Source: Ambrosia x helenae (lineage: Eukaryota; Streptophyta; Magnoliopsida; Asterales; Asteraceae). Taken from it: a stretch of DNA of 64,000 nt. The notes beneath the pieces were generated by a model. The model saw only the letters and a program-made list of their open reading frames with translations, searched no databases and was not told the origin of the DNA. Positions 43,035 through 53,994 of this stretch are shown in pieces. Each line of letters opens with the position of its first letter. Position 1 is the first letter of the stretch. The stretch is taken from the NCBI GenBank assembly GCA_030844895.1, contig CM061231.1, forward strand, positions 135,069,023-135,133,022, given 5' to 3'. The position numbers and the translations under genes are program-made.

Positions 43035-43719
43035 TACCGTACATACCCTAATTGAAGGTGAATCATGATGGTTATGAGTGTGTTAAGATACCAGTGGGCA
43101 GTGTTTTAATTCTTCCACTCACCAAGGAAAATCCTGCATTTGCACAACAAAACAAGGTAAACAAACATCAATGTGTAAGACTATCTTCATTAACAATCAT
43201 CACAACATAACCTTTTATTAAAAAAAAAATATATAATCTCTTTCTTTCACCTACACAACCCAACCTTCTCAAAATTTAACACTCATTCACAACCCAACCC
43301 AACCTAAAAATATATTTTTTGAACGTACTCAGTTTTTAATAAAATTTATATCAGGGTGTTCACAAAAAAAAGAAGTAAAAATACAGTGTATTTAGTTTTA
43401 TTTTTTAACTTAAATATCTTAAGTTATTTGAGTAATTAAGTTAGTGAGGGGTTTAATTTGGATTGCCACCATGCCTACTCCACTAATGCCAAAATTAATA
43501 TTTTTTATAATTTCTAAATGAATCATTCTTTTGTCCTATTTTGGTGATCAACCCAACTTTTCGTCCGGATAGTGTAAACTAAGATTTATGCCAGTGAACT
43601 GAAGCAAAAACATACCATGCATTAATGTATCTGCGCCTCCAGTCCGGGCATAGGCCCCACCAATCCACTTGTAAATCTAATTATAACAAAAGTATCATAT
43701 ACATATGATAATTATGTTA
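43035..43719 (+). other. Intergenic, with one exon-like block (43058-43156)
   Basis: 43058-43156 is exactly 33 open codons (VNHDGYECVKIPVGSVLIL, PLTKENPAFAQQNK) bounded by AAG| on the left and AAG|GTAAAC on the right, as in a spliced plant exon. I do not recognise the protein. The remainder is AT-rich, with a pyrimidine/CA-rich stretch (43240-43310), and contains nothing else I can name. Confidence 0.35.
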
Positions 43720-44078
43720 GAACATGTGTAGTGGTGGGTAAAATTTGGTGGGTAAAATGGGGTGTTTTTCGACATATGGCATGTGAGTCCAGTAAAGGGA
43801 TGAAAGGGGCTTGAAATTTATAAAGGGTGTAATGGTGTGGTATGGTGTGAGTGTGTGTGTATAAAGATATTAAAAAAAATGAGTGATGGTTAATTGCCTT
43901 TTGCCACGTGTTCACAAGAAATTGGGTGGAGCAAGGTTTGAACTATGCGAAATATTTCGCGTGAGGAAGATTAACGCCCCTTTAACAAAGGGGGGCGGTA
44001 TTCCAAGGTGAAATGGGCGTCATAATGGGCGCCAAAATGGGCTTTAACGCCCCATTCACATGACCATTACATATAGTC
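43720..44078. mobile_element. Tourist-like MITE (PIF/Harbinger type)
   Basis: 359 bp flanked by TTA target duplications (43717-43719, 44079-44081). The 16-bp terminal inverted repeats agree at about 12 positions (GAACATGTGTAGTGGT against GACTATATGTAATGGT on the minus strand). No coding capacity. It lies at the 3' end of the NLR locus and supplies that frame's last codons and stop. Confidence 0.7.
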
Positions 44079-47000
44079 TTAAAGAATTTAAAAGCTTACC
44101 AGATTTACCATGGTATCCAATCGTAAAGCTATATGTTTTCCCACTATGAACATAATCTGATACCTCTGCTCGCATTCTGTCATTCCATGAAATGTGATTG
44201 AACATGCAATGGCTATCCTTCTTTTCTTCATCCTTTTCTTCTTGGTTATCCTCCCCAACTTCATCATCATCGTCGTACACTAGGTTTACACAACACTCCT
44301 CTACTATATCCCCTACTCCATCGCTTCGTACAAACGGCCTGATTGTTACAGAAATTTCATCTCCATCATCCAATAGACTGCCAGTCCGCCAAAGACTTAA
44401 CCAAACATAATTAAACTCATCCCATCTGTAACATGTTACTTGTATTGTAGGAGTATATTTCCATACCAAGTTCTTGGTCTTGTTATTGACTTCAATGTCC
44501 AAAATCATTGATCTTCCAATTTTTGATGTAGCCATGAAACACACATTCAGACCACTTATTCGTGAACCACTAGGATGTGAAGGAACTCTAAATGATATCG
44601 TTGATCCAATTTCTTTATACCTGAAACATGGAAGTCTTTTCCCTAAAATGTAGGTACTGAATATACCAAACTCATATAATACCTGTAGCACAAACCATTT
44701 ATTAGTTTAGTTTTTTTTTTTTTTTCTAAAGTTAACAGGTCGAATATAAACACAGACTATAAAGAGTAAGAAACTGAGAAGGAGGACCTTGATGGAGTCC
44801 ACGTCTGCATATGCATTTGGTTTATTTGCTGAAATAGATTCTAAGCCAAGATATCTTATAACTTTACTGTCAACTTTTCTTATTGACTCACGCTTAAAAC
44901 AACCCTCCACTGCAGACAGTTTGCCACAATGATTAACGGAAAAACGAGTTAAGGGATTCAGTGTTGGTTGCACTATTTCCAGGCATGTATTCTGATTGAT
45001 AAATAGCTCTTTTATGGATTTTGGGACATCTAGAACTGACTGAAGATGTGAACACTTGCTAGCATTGAGTTTTTCAAGACTTGGTAAACTTTGGACACAA
45101 CCGGTAATGAAGTAATATGATTGTTGCTTATATTTAAAAACTTCAATGAGAAGAAGTTTCTCCAATCCTCTGGAAAGAATTATCAAAGAGATTGCATCCT
45201 GAGACATCAACATCTACTAAAAGAGAAGATAGAGAACATAAATCCAAGCATTTAATTTGTCCATGACCTCCAAGGTTTGAGCAGCCATACATTTTAAGTG
45301 ATATCAGAGATCTTGGTAAGAGTGGAATATCTTTCAAACTTCTGCAGTCACTTATATCTAAGAAGACCAGTCTTTCAAGGTAGCCGATGGATTCACAAAC
45401 CTGAGTCAAACTCGAGCATCCTTCAAGGAGCAAACTCTCCAAGCTAGGAAGCCCACCAAAATTAGGGGTTTTAATTAGCTCCACAGAATAACTGAGATTC
45501 AGGATTTTTAGGGATGTAACCACCTATGACATGAAAAGCAAGAGTATATAAAGGATCCACACTTCTGTAAAGCAAATTAGAAGTGACACTAAAGAACATA
45601 TACCTTGAACCCATCCCAAACTTCTTTTAATTTGCTATAACGCAAATCAAGAACTACCAAACTCTGCAAAGGTACATCACTTGGTATAGATTTGAGAGAA
45701 AGGCCATGCCAACGGAGCAATCGTAATTTTTTGGGCCACTTCTTGTAGCTTCCAGAAAAAGTTGCGTAGTCCAGTTGAAGTAGCATTAGGTTCTTCATCC
45801 TTTCTATTGCTCCAACCTTGAAGTTTTCTTTATTTGCACGGATAATATGGCCACTAAAATCATCATAACTACGTTTTATTCCACTGTTCATCTTTACGAT
45901 TGAACTTGAATCATTTCCTTTGAGCCTTTGCATGTCAAGAATTAGTCCCTCTACTTTCCGTGTACCCTAATTAAAGAGTTTTAAAAGATAAGCTATATAT
46001 GGTTTAACACATGCAATAAACTGAATAGATACAATGTAATATGATATTAAGTGCTTACTCCATTTTCTTTCAATACATTAAAAGAATCTTGATGGTTCCA
46101 CAATCTACTTCTTTTCCCAGGATCCTTTGGTGATTCTTGACGAACAACATCTTGACCCATCTCCTTGATTAATGGATGCATCATCACTCTCCCATTTTCA
46201 ATATAGAGTAAACATCTATCCATTAGATTCTGGATACCAACTATAGGATATAGATTGCATTGGGTTAATAATTTCACAATGAATTCTTTATCTTCACCCA
46301 CAAAAAAACAAGCAATATGTAGGAACAACTCTTTATCATTGGTATCATCTAGGGTGTCATAGCTCAGTTGTAGAAGTTTTTGAATCTCAGGATTGGGAAT
46401 TGCTTCTATTTTGCACATTGCATCTTCCCACACATCCAAGGTCTTTCCATATAGAAATGAACCCAAAACTTTAAGAGCCAAAGGAAGACCTCTACAGTGA
46501 TGAATTATAAGTTCTGATGGTACAATATAGGGTTCAATAGGGTGATCTCTATGAAAGGCATACAAACTAAAGAGTTTATATGCATCATAACGATCTAATT
46601 CTTTAATAGCAATAACCTTTGGATTTACTTCAAAAAAGGTTAACAACCATTTGTGCCTAGTTGTAATGATCACTTTACTTCCAGGATAAAACTCTTGAGA
46701 CCCTAGCAGTGATGTTAACTGTTGCAATGTTGTGATATCATCTAGGACAAGAAAAAACCTTTTTATTACGTAATGCGTTTGAAACCTTCATGATTCCTTC
46801 ATCAAGATTCCATATAACTTCTTCCTTGTTACTCCTTAATATTGTGGAGATAAGTTGACTCTGCAAACGCATCAATCCATTGTGTTGGTTTGATGTCTCA
46901 TGAATGTCGGCAAGAAAGCAACTCCCATCATATTCATAATAGTTTGAATTGTAGACGCATTTGGATATGGTGGTTTTTCCAATGCCTCCCATCCCGTGAA

Positions 47001-47161
47001 TGAAAAGGACAGCTGCATCAGGTGATGGATCTTGTAACCATGATTCAATCACGGCAACATTCTTCTCTACTCCCACTAGTTTGCCCTCAATGTGCAAGAG
47101 CTTATAGTTGAGTTTCTTTCTTATGACATTGACAATCTTACTTATGAATTTGGCCTCGTGC
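44056..47161 (-). pseudogene. TIR-less TNL-type NLR disease-resistance gene, frameshifted
   Basis: Exons with good splice sites. NB-ARC 47161-46059: P-loop GMGGIGKTT, kinase-2 LVLDD, RNBS-B GSKVIITTRH, GLPLALKVLGS, and MHPLI at the MHD position. LRR start 45966-45604 (MKNLMLLQLDYA, LRLLRWHG). LRR 45524-44788. C-terminal jelly-roll/Ig-like (C-JID) domain 44692 onward (FGIFSTYILGKRLPCFRY, ISFRVPSHPSGS). In working TNLs these regions sense effectors and drive TIR NADase signalling. Here no TIR exon is found upstream. Three single-base indels break the frame: an extra T before LVLDD (near 46755), a missing C after DNSF (near 45178) and a missing T before CVQSLPS (near 45100). The end runs into a MITE. 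Confidence 0.85.
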
Positions 47162-47400
47162 CTACAAAGATCAAGTTATAACAGTTAGTGTCTTGGTAAA
47201 TTTGCTTTTAGTATTAACATATAGTACTTGGTTACAATCATGTGTATTACACGGGCTGATAAACATAATGTTCTATGATTAGTTATAAAAAGTTAGGTTT
47301 AAAAAAGCATATGCATTGCACAGTTGAATAAATCCGTGTATCATACTACAAAATTAAATATAAAATATAATGTAATTGGTTAACATATATAGTCATCAAT

Positions 47401-47431
<31 letters not shown>

Positions 47432-47727
47432 CACAATGAAAATAGACGTGACAGTTATAATTTTTTTTAAATTAATATCTAAATTAATCTTTCAATCGGG
47501 AATTGAATTTGATTTTTTAAAGCCACATATGTTTTTTATTATTGAGCATATTGCACCTTTACAATTCTTACTCTATCCAACCATACTAAATATTTTGAAA
47601 AGTTTTAGAAATCACATAATAAAACAATTATAATGAGTATTCTTTTCTTTTAACATTTTAACCAACCTAAATTTAAATTTGATAATGTTTTTAAGTAAAA
47701 AAAACATAAGTTAATTTTAAAAAAATT
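47162..47727. other. AT-rich DNA where the TIR exon would be expected
   Basis: A (TA)n microsatellite at 47398-47427. No TIR-domain coding, on either strand, between the NB-ARC exon and the SINE fragment. Confidence 0.6.
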
Positions 47728-47784
47728 CTCAGACCCTACCTTAGCTTTTGCTATTGGTGGATTAACTGAGTATGATGATGATAT
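47728..47784 (+). mobile_element. SINE tail fragment, plus orientation
   Basis: Starts at CTCAGACCCTACC and ends in TGATGATGATAT. It is the reverse complement of the tail portion of the SINE at 14045-14100. The head is missing on this strand; a matching head lies in the opposite orientation at 48014-48195. Confidence 0.6.
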
Positions 47785-48013
47785 ACCTATATATATGACA
47801 CAATCACGAGGACACGTGTTATACATTGGAGTCATTTATTTTTTTGATTTTCTCGCCTCTATCTTCTACTTAATTATGGATACTTATTTTTAATTGAATA
47901 TAATTATTACTTATCATATCATTACTTAATTATGGATAATTGTTTTAATTAAAGTGGTTATTACTTATTATACCGTTAACCAAAAGAATTTAATATGGAT
48001 AATTGTTTTAATT
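47785..48013. other. Spacer between SINE pieces, with a duplicated AT block
   Basis: GGATAATTGTTTTAATTAA occurs at 47934-47952 and 47996-48014. No gene. Confidence 0.5.
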
Positions 48014-48195
48014 AAGATGTAGACAGCCTTACCTTTACCCCATTGGAATAGAGAGGCTGCTTCCTGTGAGACCCTCGGCTCAATAGTGGTTTGGTATCAA
48101 GCCTTAGACATAAGGCACATAACACTTAGCAATCAGGACAAACCCGACTGGTGCATGTACCCCCTAGTCTTTTGGCTACCAACGCCACCACCTGA
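48014..48195 (-). mobile_element. SINE head fragment, minus orientation
   Basis: Matches 14115-14257 (AAGATGTAGACAGCC..CATGTAC) and extends about 40 bases further into a tRNA-like head (minus strand GTTGGTAGCCAAAAGAC and GGGTTTGTCCTGAT as A- and B-box-like words). The tail is absent at the left end. Confidence 0.55.
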
Positions 48196-48450
48196 TGCAT
48201 GATTAACTGTCCGTCATTTTTAATGTTATTTTCACGAAATTAGTAAAATACCGTTATAATTAGTACAACTTTACTTTTGCCCCCCGAGGGCCACATATAT
48301 ACATTATATACACAGCCGTAAGCCGTTAAGGCTGACGTAAAAAAGTAGTTTATGGTGAGAAGCCTTAGAAGGAATAAGGGGCTGACAAATGTCCCTAGCA
48401 AAAAAGGATATTATTGTCCATCACCATAATTTTTGACTTTTTTCAACTTT
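48196..48450. other. Spacer, nothing recognised
   Basis: AT-rich with a short GC-rich patch (CCCCCCGAGGGCC near 48280). The outer, more diverged arm of the foldback element probably extends into its right part. Confidence 0.4.
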
Positions 48451-49399
48451 CACCCTATTTTTAAAATAGCCATAACTTTTTCATACGATATTATTTTAAA
48501 AAAAAAAATACACCATAAAAACAAGTTTTTCATCCTCTTTCATTTCCATACCATATTGCTATACTTTTTTTTCCTGGGTTGATAACTTGCGTTTTATTGA
48601 GGGTATACTTGCGTTTTAGAAACACAAGTTATACCGGGTAAAATGACCTGATCAAACGCAAGTTATAAATGATAAAACACAAGTTATACATGCTAAAACG
48701 TAAGTTATACATGCTAAAACGCAAGTAATATCAAGTTTTTACATTTAGACACAAGTTATTATTGTTTAAACGCAAGTTGATAATATCAAGTTTTTGCATA
48801 CATATAAGCAGGTTTACAGATTGATCATATAAGTAGGTAATAAGGATTCTCTTTCTTTATAAATTAATAATTTTCAAGAAACTAGTTTGTGGGAATATAA
48901 CGACAACAATATCTCACCATCACATGAGGTGAAAGAAGATATTAGCAAAACCATGAAAGAATGTCAAAGAAGGTTAACGAAGGTGATCTTCGAACCTCTG
49001 GTTAGCAAAACCATGAAAGAATGTCAAAAAAGGTTAACGAATGTGATCTTCGAACCTCTGGTTATTATTCACCTCACAAAAATAGACAAACATAAGAAAC
49101 AAAATTATTATTGTTCTCACATTGATTCAAATTGATTTCCAACCTCGTGGCTCTCCACCTAAGAAATAAACAAACTAAAAAAAAACAAAAAGCTATTTTT
49201 ACACTCAGAATGTTTAAACGCAAATAATAATATCAAGTTTTTACATTTAGACGCAAGTAATATCAACCCAACAAATTTTTGTTTAAAAGTATAGCAATAT
49301 GGTATGCAAATGAAAGAGAATAAAATGCTTGTTTTTATGGTGTGTTTTTTTTATATAATCTCGTATGAAAACGTTATAAAGGTTAAAAAATGGGGGTGC
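48451..49399. mobile_element. Foldback element with ACGCAAGTT motif array
   Basis: Arms 48451-48595 and 49243-49399 are inverted copies (shared blocks include ACACCATAAAAACAAG, ACCATATTGCTATACTTTT and GGGTTGATA). The interior from 48590 to 48800 is filled with AAACGCAAGTTAT-type words and their complements. Its transposon class is unknown; no transposase. The right arm recurs in the second copy of the duplicated segment at 54263-54357. Confidence 0.6.
48943..49062 (+). repeat. Two tandem 60-bp units
   Basis: 48943-49002 and 49003-49062 differ at about three positions. The plus frame 48887-49135 reads them as two 20-residue repeats (SKTMKECQRRLTKVIFEPLV), but that frame has no other coding character. 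The second copy of the duplicated segment (from 53980) has only one unit. Confidence 0.85.
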
Positions 49400-50109
49400 A
49401 ACTCAACCATTGTGGGTTATACCTATTTTGCCCTTCTCCTCCACTTTTAGAAACTCAACGTATATTTTTCCCCTTTTAATCTCATCCATTGATTTATTCT
49501 GATCAAAAGCCCAAAATACTTCTTAACCTGAGGTTTCAATCCACTCGGTTCAATATCTGGACTAGCATGTAATGCACTAGTATTAATCACTCAAAAACCA
49601 AACATGTAACTTTGTTATCATGTGCTTATCTCCAAAAATGAAAAAAAACGGAATTAAAACGAAGTTTTTTTCAGAGAAAACAAGAGAAAGACAGTAACTA
49701 GCGCATTGTTGCACTACTAACAGTTCACAAATCAGAGCTTTTGAAGCCCTAGCACAGAGATGCGCTAGGGGAGGAGTGGGATGCACCTATGTCGGTTAAA
49801 CTTGCAAAAATTATTGTTTTTACCCTATTAATGTTAATCCTTCCCAAAACGAAACGAAGGGGGACTTAACCCTACCCGTTTTAGAGCCTCTTTAACTGTT
49901 TTTCCACCATCTAAACATCAGCTAGTCATCATTTAATCATTCCCATTCATGAATTCAAGATTTACAACAACAATAAATAAAGATTTCATGACGATGGGCA
50001 GCTAATTTCTCTTGAAACCACCTCCGAATGGAAGGTTCGTTTATGTGAAACTTAAACTTGATTCTTTTTAGTGTTTTTGGATTATTTTCATTACTTGAAG
50101 AATACATGT

Positions 50110-51963
50110 CGGCTTACTTCGGAGTCCCCAATGGTGCAGAGGCTATACTCCACAGTGCGAATAGATTCTTGAATGCGTTCCGTGATGACGGATCACTGGC
50201 CATGCTCACTGTGGATTTTTCGAACGCTTTCAACATGGTTGACCGGACAATCCTTCTGCGCGAAGTCAGTATCCGCTGCCCGTCTATCTACCAATGGGTT
50301 CAGTTTTTATACGCCCAACCTGCCAGGCTATATGTAGGAGATACTTGCATCGGGGCCTACACAGGGGTCCAGCAAGGGGATCCTTTAGGACCTCTTCTTT
50401 TTGCCCTTGTCTTGCATCCGCTGGTGCTACAGGTGGAAGAACACTGTTCCTTACCCTTCCATGCGTGGTATTTGGATGACGGCACGATTATAGGCAGGGC
50501 CGAAGAAGTAGCTAAAGCCCTAGACATCATCCGAGCAGAAGGTCCCCAGTTTGGGCTTATGCTTAATATTAAGAAGTCAAAGATCTTTTGGCCAACATGC
50601 AATGGTATTAAAGCGAAGTCTGGTATTTTTCCTAAGGAGATCGGAAGACCACAGACAGGGGTAAAGCTTCTAGGGGGGGCTGTTAGTCGTGATGGGGATT
50701 ACATTAGCTCAATGGCAGTCAAGAGGGCTCAGCGCACGGTTGGACTGATGGGTGTTTTGCAGAAGTTACGGGACCTCCAAAGTGAGCTCTTATTGCTACG
50801 CTCATGTATGGGTGTGGCTAAACTGTTGTTTGGGCTTCGAACGTGCCAACCGACCTTTGTTGGGGAGGCAGTATCCATTTTTGACAAAGGTCTCCGAGGT
50901 GCTGTTGAGGATATCGTTGTTTGTGAGGGAGCTTTTTTGGGGATCTTCAATGGCGTTTGGCGTCCTTACCGATCAGCTCGGGGGCTTGGGCCTGTGCTCG
51001 GCGGAAGATGTGTCCGCATATGCGTATGTGGCTTCTAGGGCGCAGTCTTGGAAACTACAGGAACACATACTAAGGAACAGCGGGGTGGTTGGGATGGACG
51101 ATGATTATAAGCTCGCACTGGACAACATTCGCAGCTCTCTCCCCAATGTAGATGTGGGCGGCTTTACAGATAAAGACACCGCCCCAAAAAAGCCTCAAAA
51201 AATCTTGGCGAGTGCGTTTAACTATAAAGCTATGCAGACTATGGAGGAGGAGTTTAACATGTCTTCGTGCCAGAAAGCGGTGTTTGAATGTCTTAAAGAG
51301 GCCCATGCTCAAGATTTCCTCACTACGCTCCCAATTGACGGACTAGGGCAACATATGTCGGCTATCGAATATCGGGCGATCCTCAAATACCGACTGATGA
51401 TTCCCATGTTCCCCGTCGACGAACCGTGTCCGATCTGTAAAAAAACACGCTTGGACAAGTTTGGAGAACACGCCCTACATTGTAAGGAGTTGCCAGGCTT
51501 TAAATACAGACATGACCTGGTTAGAGATGTTCTATGGGATGTTTTACGAAGGGCAGGTATTTCAGCCAAAAAAGAGGCCCCCGTGAATTTCTTGACGGAC
51601 CCACGTGACGGGCGGTCCACATTGAGGCCAGCGGATGTTCATGTGTTCGGATGGGCGCAAGGCAAGCATGCGTGTGTTGACCTGACTGGGGTATCCCCAT
51701 TGGTGGGACTTAGGGATTCGGGTTTTGTGGCTGGGCAGGCAGTTTTGAAAGCTGAGGGCAAAAAGGTGGATAAACATGAAGCGGCTTGTCTAGAGAACCA
51801 GCATGTGTTTGTGCCCTTCGCTTTTGAAACTTTTGGAGCGCTGGCCCCGCAAGCAATCAAGCTCCTCGATCGCGTGAAGAAAGTTATGCAAAGTAATTCC
51901 CCAGCTGGTAAAGGCCAATGTTATATTTTCAATAGAGTAGGTTTTGCAATACAAAAAGGGTAG
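50110..51963 (+). pseudogene. LINE reverse transcriptase with C-terminal zinc finger and nuclease-like domain
   Basis: RT motifs MLTVDFSNAFNMVDR, GVQQGDPLGPLLFALVLHPL and the catalytic WYLDDGTI are intact in the first frame. A frameshift near 50960 moves to the frame that runs to 51963. The C-terminal part has a Cys/His cluster (CPICKK at 51427, HALHC ending 51483), then RHDLVRDVL, RPADVHVF and CVDLTGVSPL. This layout (RT, CCHC, then Arg-Pro-x-Asp and an Asp-centred strand) resembles the restriction-like PD-(D/E)XK endonuclease of R2-like LINEs rather than the N-terminal APE nuclease of plant L1s. The N-terminus is missing. Dead copy. Confidence 0.75.
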
Positions 51964-52062
51964 CGGCGCAACTTGTGGCCCGTTTACCTACGTATCACCT
52001 GTAATTGGTTTGTCTTTGGTTTAATGAAAATACATAGATTATTATTAAAAAAAAAAAAAAAA
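50110..52062 (+). mobile_element. 5'-truncated non-LTR retrotransposon with poly(A) tail
   Basis: An insertion defined by comparison with the empty copy at 55077/55094. It begins inside an RT coding region and ends in a short 3' UTR and 16 A residues (52047-52062). No target duplication; 16 bases of target are missing instead. Confidence 0.85.
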
Positions 52063-52612
52063 CAAGTTATTTGTGTTGCAATTATTCATCTTTTGTCATT
52101 CACATTCAGTTTTCTTGCATTGTGAGCAGTTTGATTATTTGGTGGGGTTTTGGCACATATGATTTGGTAATTAGATTGCATAGGTTATTATTAAAAACTT
52201 GTCTCTTCTTACCACTTGAATTAAAACTATTAACTAGACCATGTCTATGTGGTATCTAACTAATTGAAACAAGTTTGGGTGAACTGAAAATCCGGAGGAG
52301 GTTACTTCTTTTTCATAATTGTTTACAAATTATAATCAGGTTCGTTTCTTTAAAACTCAAATCAATCAAACAATACAATTAATTAGCTATTTAGTTTATT
52401 TAGTTTTAAAAGCTACAACTTTCCACCAATTCCATATGAAGACAACTTAACTTCCACTTACTATTTTAATCCATATTTTTGACCAACCAAACGACATCGA
52501 TCACCGGTCAACAGTGGTACGGGCCAAGGAGATTAAAAAAGTGGTCAGATTTAGGAACTTAGGGTTGTGGTGGTCAACAACGGTGCAGTGGTCGAACCTG
52601 GGGGTAAATAAT

Positions 52613-52928
52613 ATTGTGTTTGTGATGGCGAATGGTGGTGAGTGGTGGTGTGTGGTGGCTATTGTGTGTAGTATATATAAATCTATATATGTATTTTATA
52701 TAAGTGTGTGTGTATGCTTGTGTGTAAAAAGTCAAAAACATATATAAATAAGTTAATGTAAATGGAATGTTCGATTAAAATGGCAAAAAAAAAAACATAA
52801 AAGTGACAAAAATACCCCTTGAGTTAACGGGGATTATTGGATGGCGTTAATGGGAAGGACGAAAATGGCCGAAAATGAAAACCATAGGGTTCTAAATGAG
52901 AAAAAGAAAAAACATTTTATACTATTTA
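52613..52928. other. Spacer with GT-rich and TA-rich simple sequence
   Basis: GTGGTGGTGTGTGG-type sequence, TATATATAAATC and (TG)n patches, then AAAATACCCCTTGAGTTAACGG. No gene seen. Confidence 0.5.
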
Positions 52929-53982
52929 GGGGTGTTTGTTTTTTCTTGAAAAGAGCTTCTGGCCACTTATGTCTGCGCCGCGCATGAGGTGGGCAGACTG
53001 TTTGTTTTTTTAGAAGACAAACCATTAAAAAACATCTTCAAACCTCTTCCCCACACAGACCTATACCCTTGTCTTCTAACCTCGTCTCACAAAACAAAAT
53101 ACCCACAACTCCTTCTTCCCTCATCTTCTTCCCAAAAACCCTTCAAGACCCGCCTCCATCCCTGCTCCTCCACCTCCGGCAGCCTCAGACACCTCTCTCC
53201 GGCTGGCGGTCCCTCCTCCGGCCTCCTCCTTCCTCCTCCTTCTCCGCCGGCGGTTCCTCCTTCTCCATCAGGTAATTTTTTTTCAGAATCGTTTTTTTAA
53301 TAACTGTTATGTTTAGTGAAATATGGGGCTTTTATTATTATCATTCATAAACATAATAACTTGTTTTTCAGATTTGAATCGTTTTTTTTTTCAGAATTGT
53401 TTTATTTTTTTTTCGATTAGTATCATATTTTTTCAGATTTGAATTTATTTTTTTAGATTTGAATATTAAAGATTTGTATAATATTTTTAGATTTGTATAA
53501 TATTAAAGATTTGTATAATATTTTTTTCAGTTTTTAAATCAGTTTTTTTAAAATCAGTTTTAAATAAAAAAAATTCAGATTTGTTGTTTGTTGTTATGTG
53601 TCGATTTGTTGTTAATTGTTGTAGTTCATAATGTTCTTATGTGTCGATTTGTTGTTAATTGTTGTTGATGATTGTTGTTGTAGTTCATAATGTTCTTATG
53701 TGTCGATTCATGTTGTAGTTGATTTGGGATTGTTGTAGTTGTTCTAATGTGTAATGTAGTTGATTTGGGATTAAGGTAGTTGTTCATAATGTTCTTATGT
53801 GTCGATTTGTTGCGAATTCATACCTTTTATGTTGGTTCCTTGTTTGTTAATTAATAAAAATGGGAGAGAAACAACAATGGTCAAATGACCAAATAAAATG
53901 CATATTAGAGACTTGCATTGAAGAGATAAACACGGTGGGTAGGAAAGGACTGAGTATGCACAAGGAGTCATGGAATAAGTTA
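52929..53982 (+). mobile_element. 5' part of a second PIF/Harbinger-like element
   Basis: TTA (52926-52928) then GGGGTGTTTGTTTTTTC, a typical Harbinger-style terminus. A pyrimidine-rich leader exon ends near 53270 with CAG|GTAATT, a repeat-rich intron follows, and ORF1 starts at 53860. The element is cut at about 53980, where the duplicated segment begins. Confidence 0.5.
53583..53815 (+). repeat. Imperfect tandem repeats in the Harbinger leader intron
   Basis: About four copies of a 55-70 bp unit built on TTCATAATGTTCTTATGTGTCGATT with TTGTTGTTAATTGTTG. Confidence 0.7.
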
Positions 53983-53994
53983 GCAAAACCATGA
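53860..53994 (+). pseudogene. Myb/SANT-like Harbinger ORF1 fragment
   Basis: ATG at 53860 encodes MGEKQQWSNDQIKCILETC and GRKGLSMHKESWNKLA, the first helices of the Myb/SANT-like domain of plant Harbinger ORF1 or related host proteins (WS..QxK.LLE...E). The frame then runs KP-stop (53992-53994) into the duplicated segment, so the protein is cut after about 42 residues. Confidence 0.6.

Larger units (their letters stand above)
49003..52612 (+). repeat. Duplicated segment, copy 1 (interrupted by a LINE)
   Basis: 49003-50109 plus 52061-52612 matches 53980-55638 nearly base for base, apart from small indels, the LINE (50110-52062), and 16 bases present only in copy 2 (55078-55093). The content looks non-coding. 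The 49800-50100 part resembles a 5' UTR. ORFs within it (49786-49583, 52071-52259) are not supported. Confidence 0.88.

Noticed and set aside
48887..49135. Small secreted or repeat protein with two 20-residue repeats
   Set aside because: The repeats are a 60-bp non-coding duplication; copy 2 of the segment has one unit and no comparable ORF.
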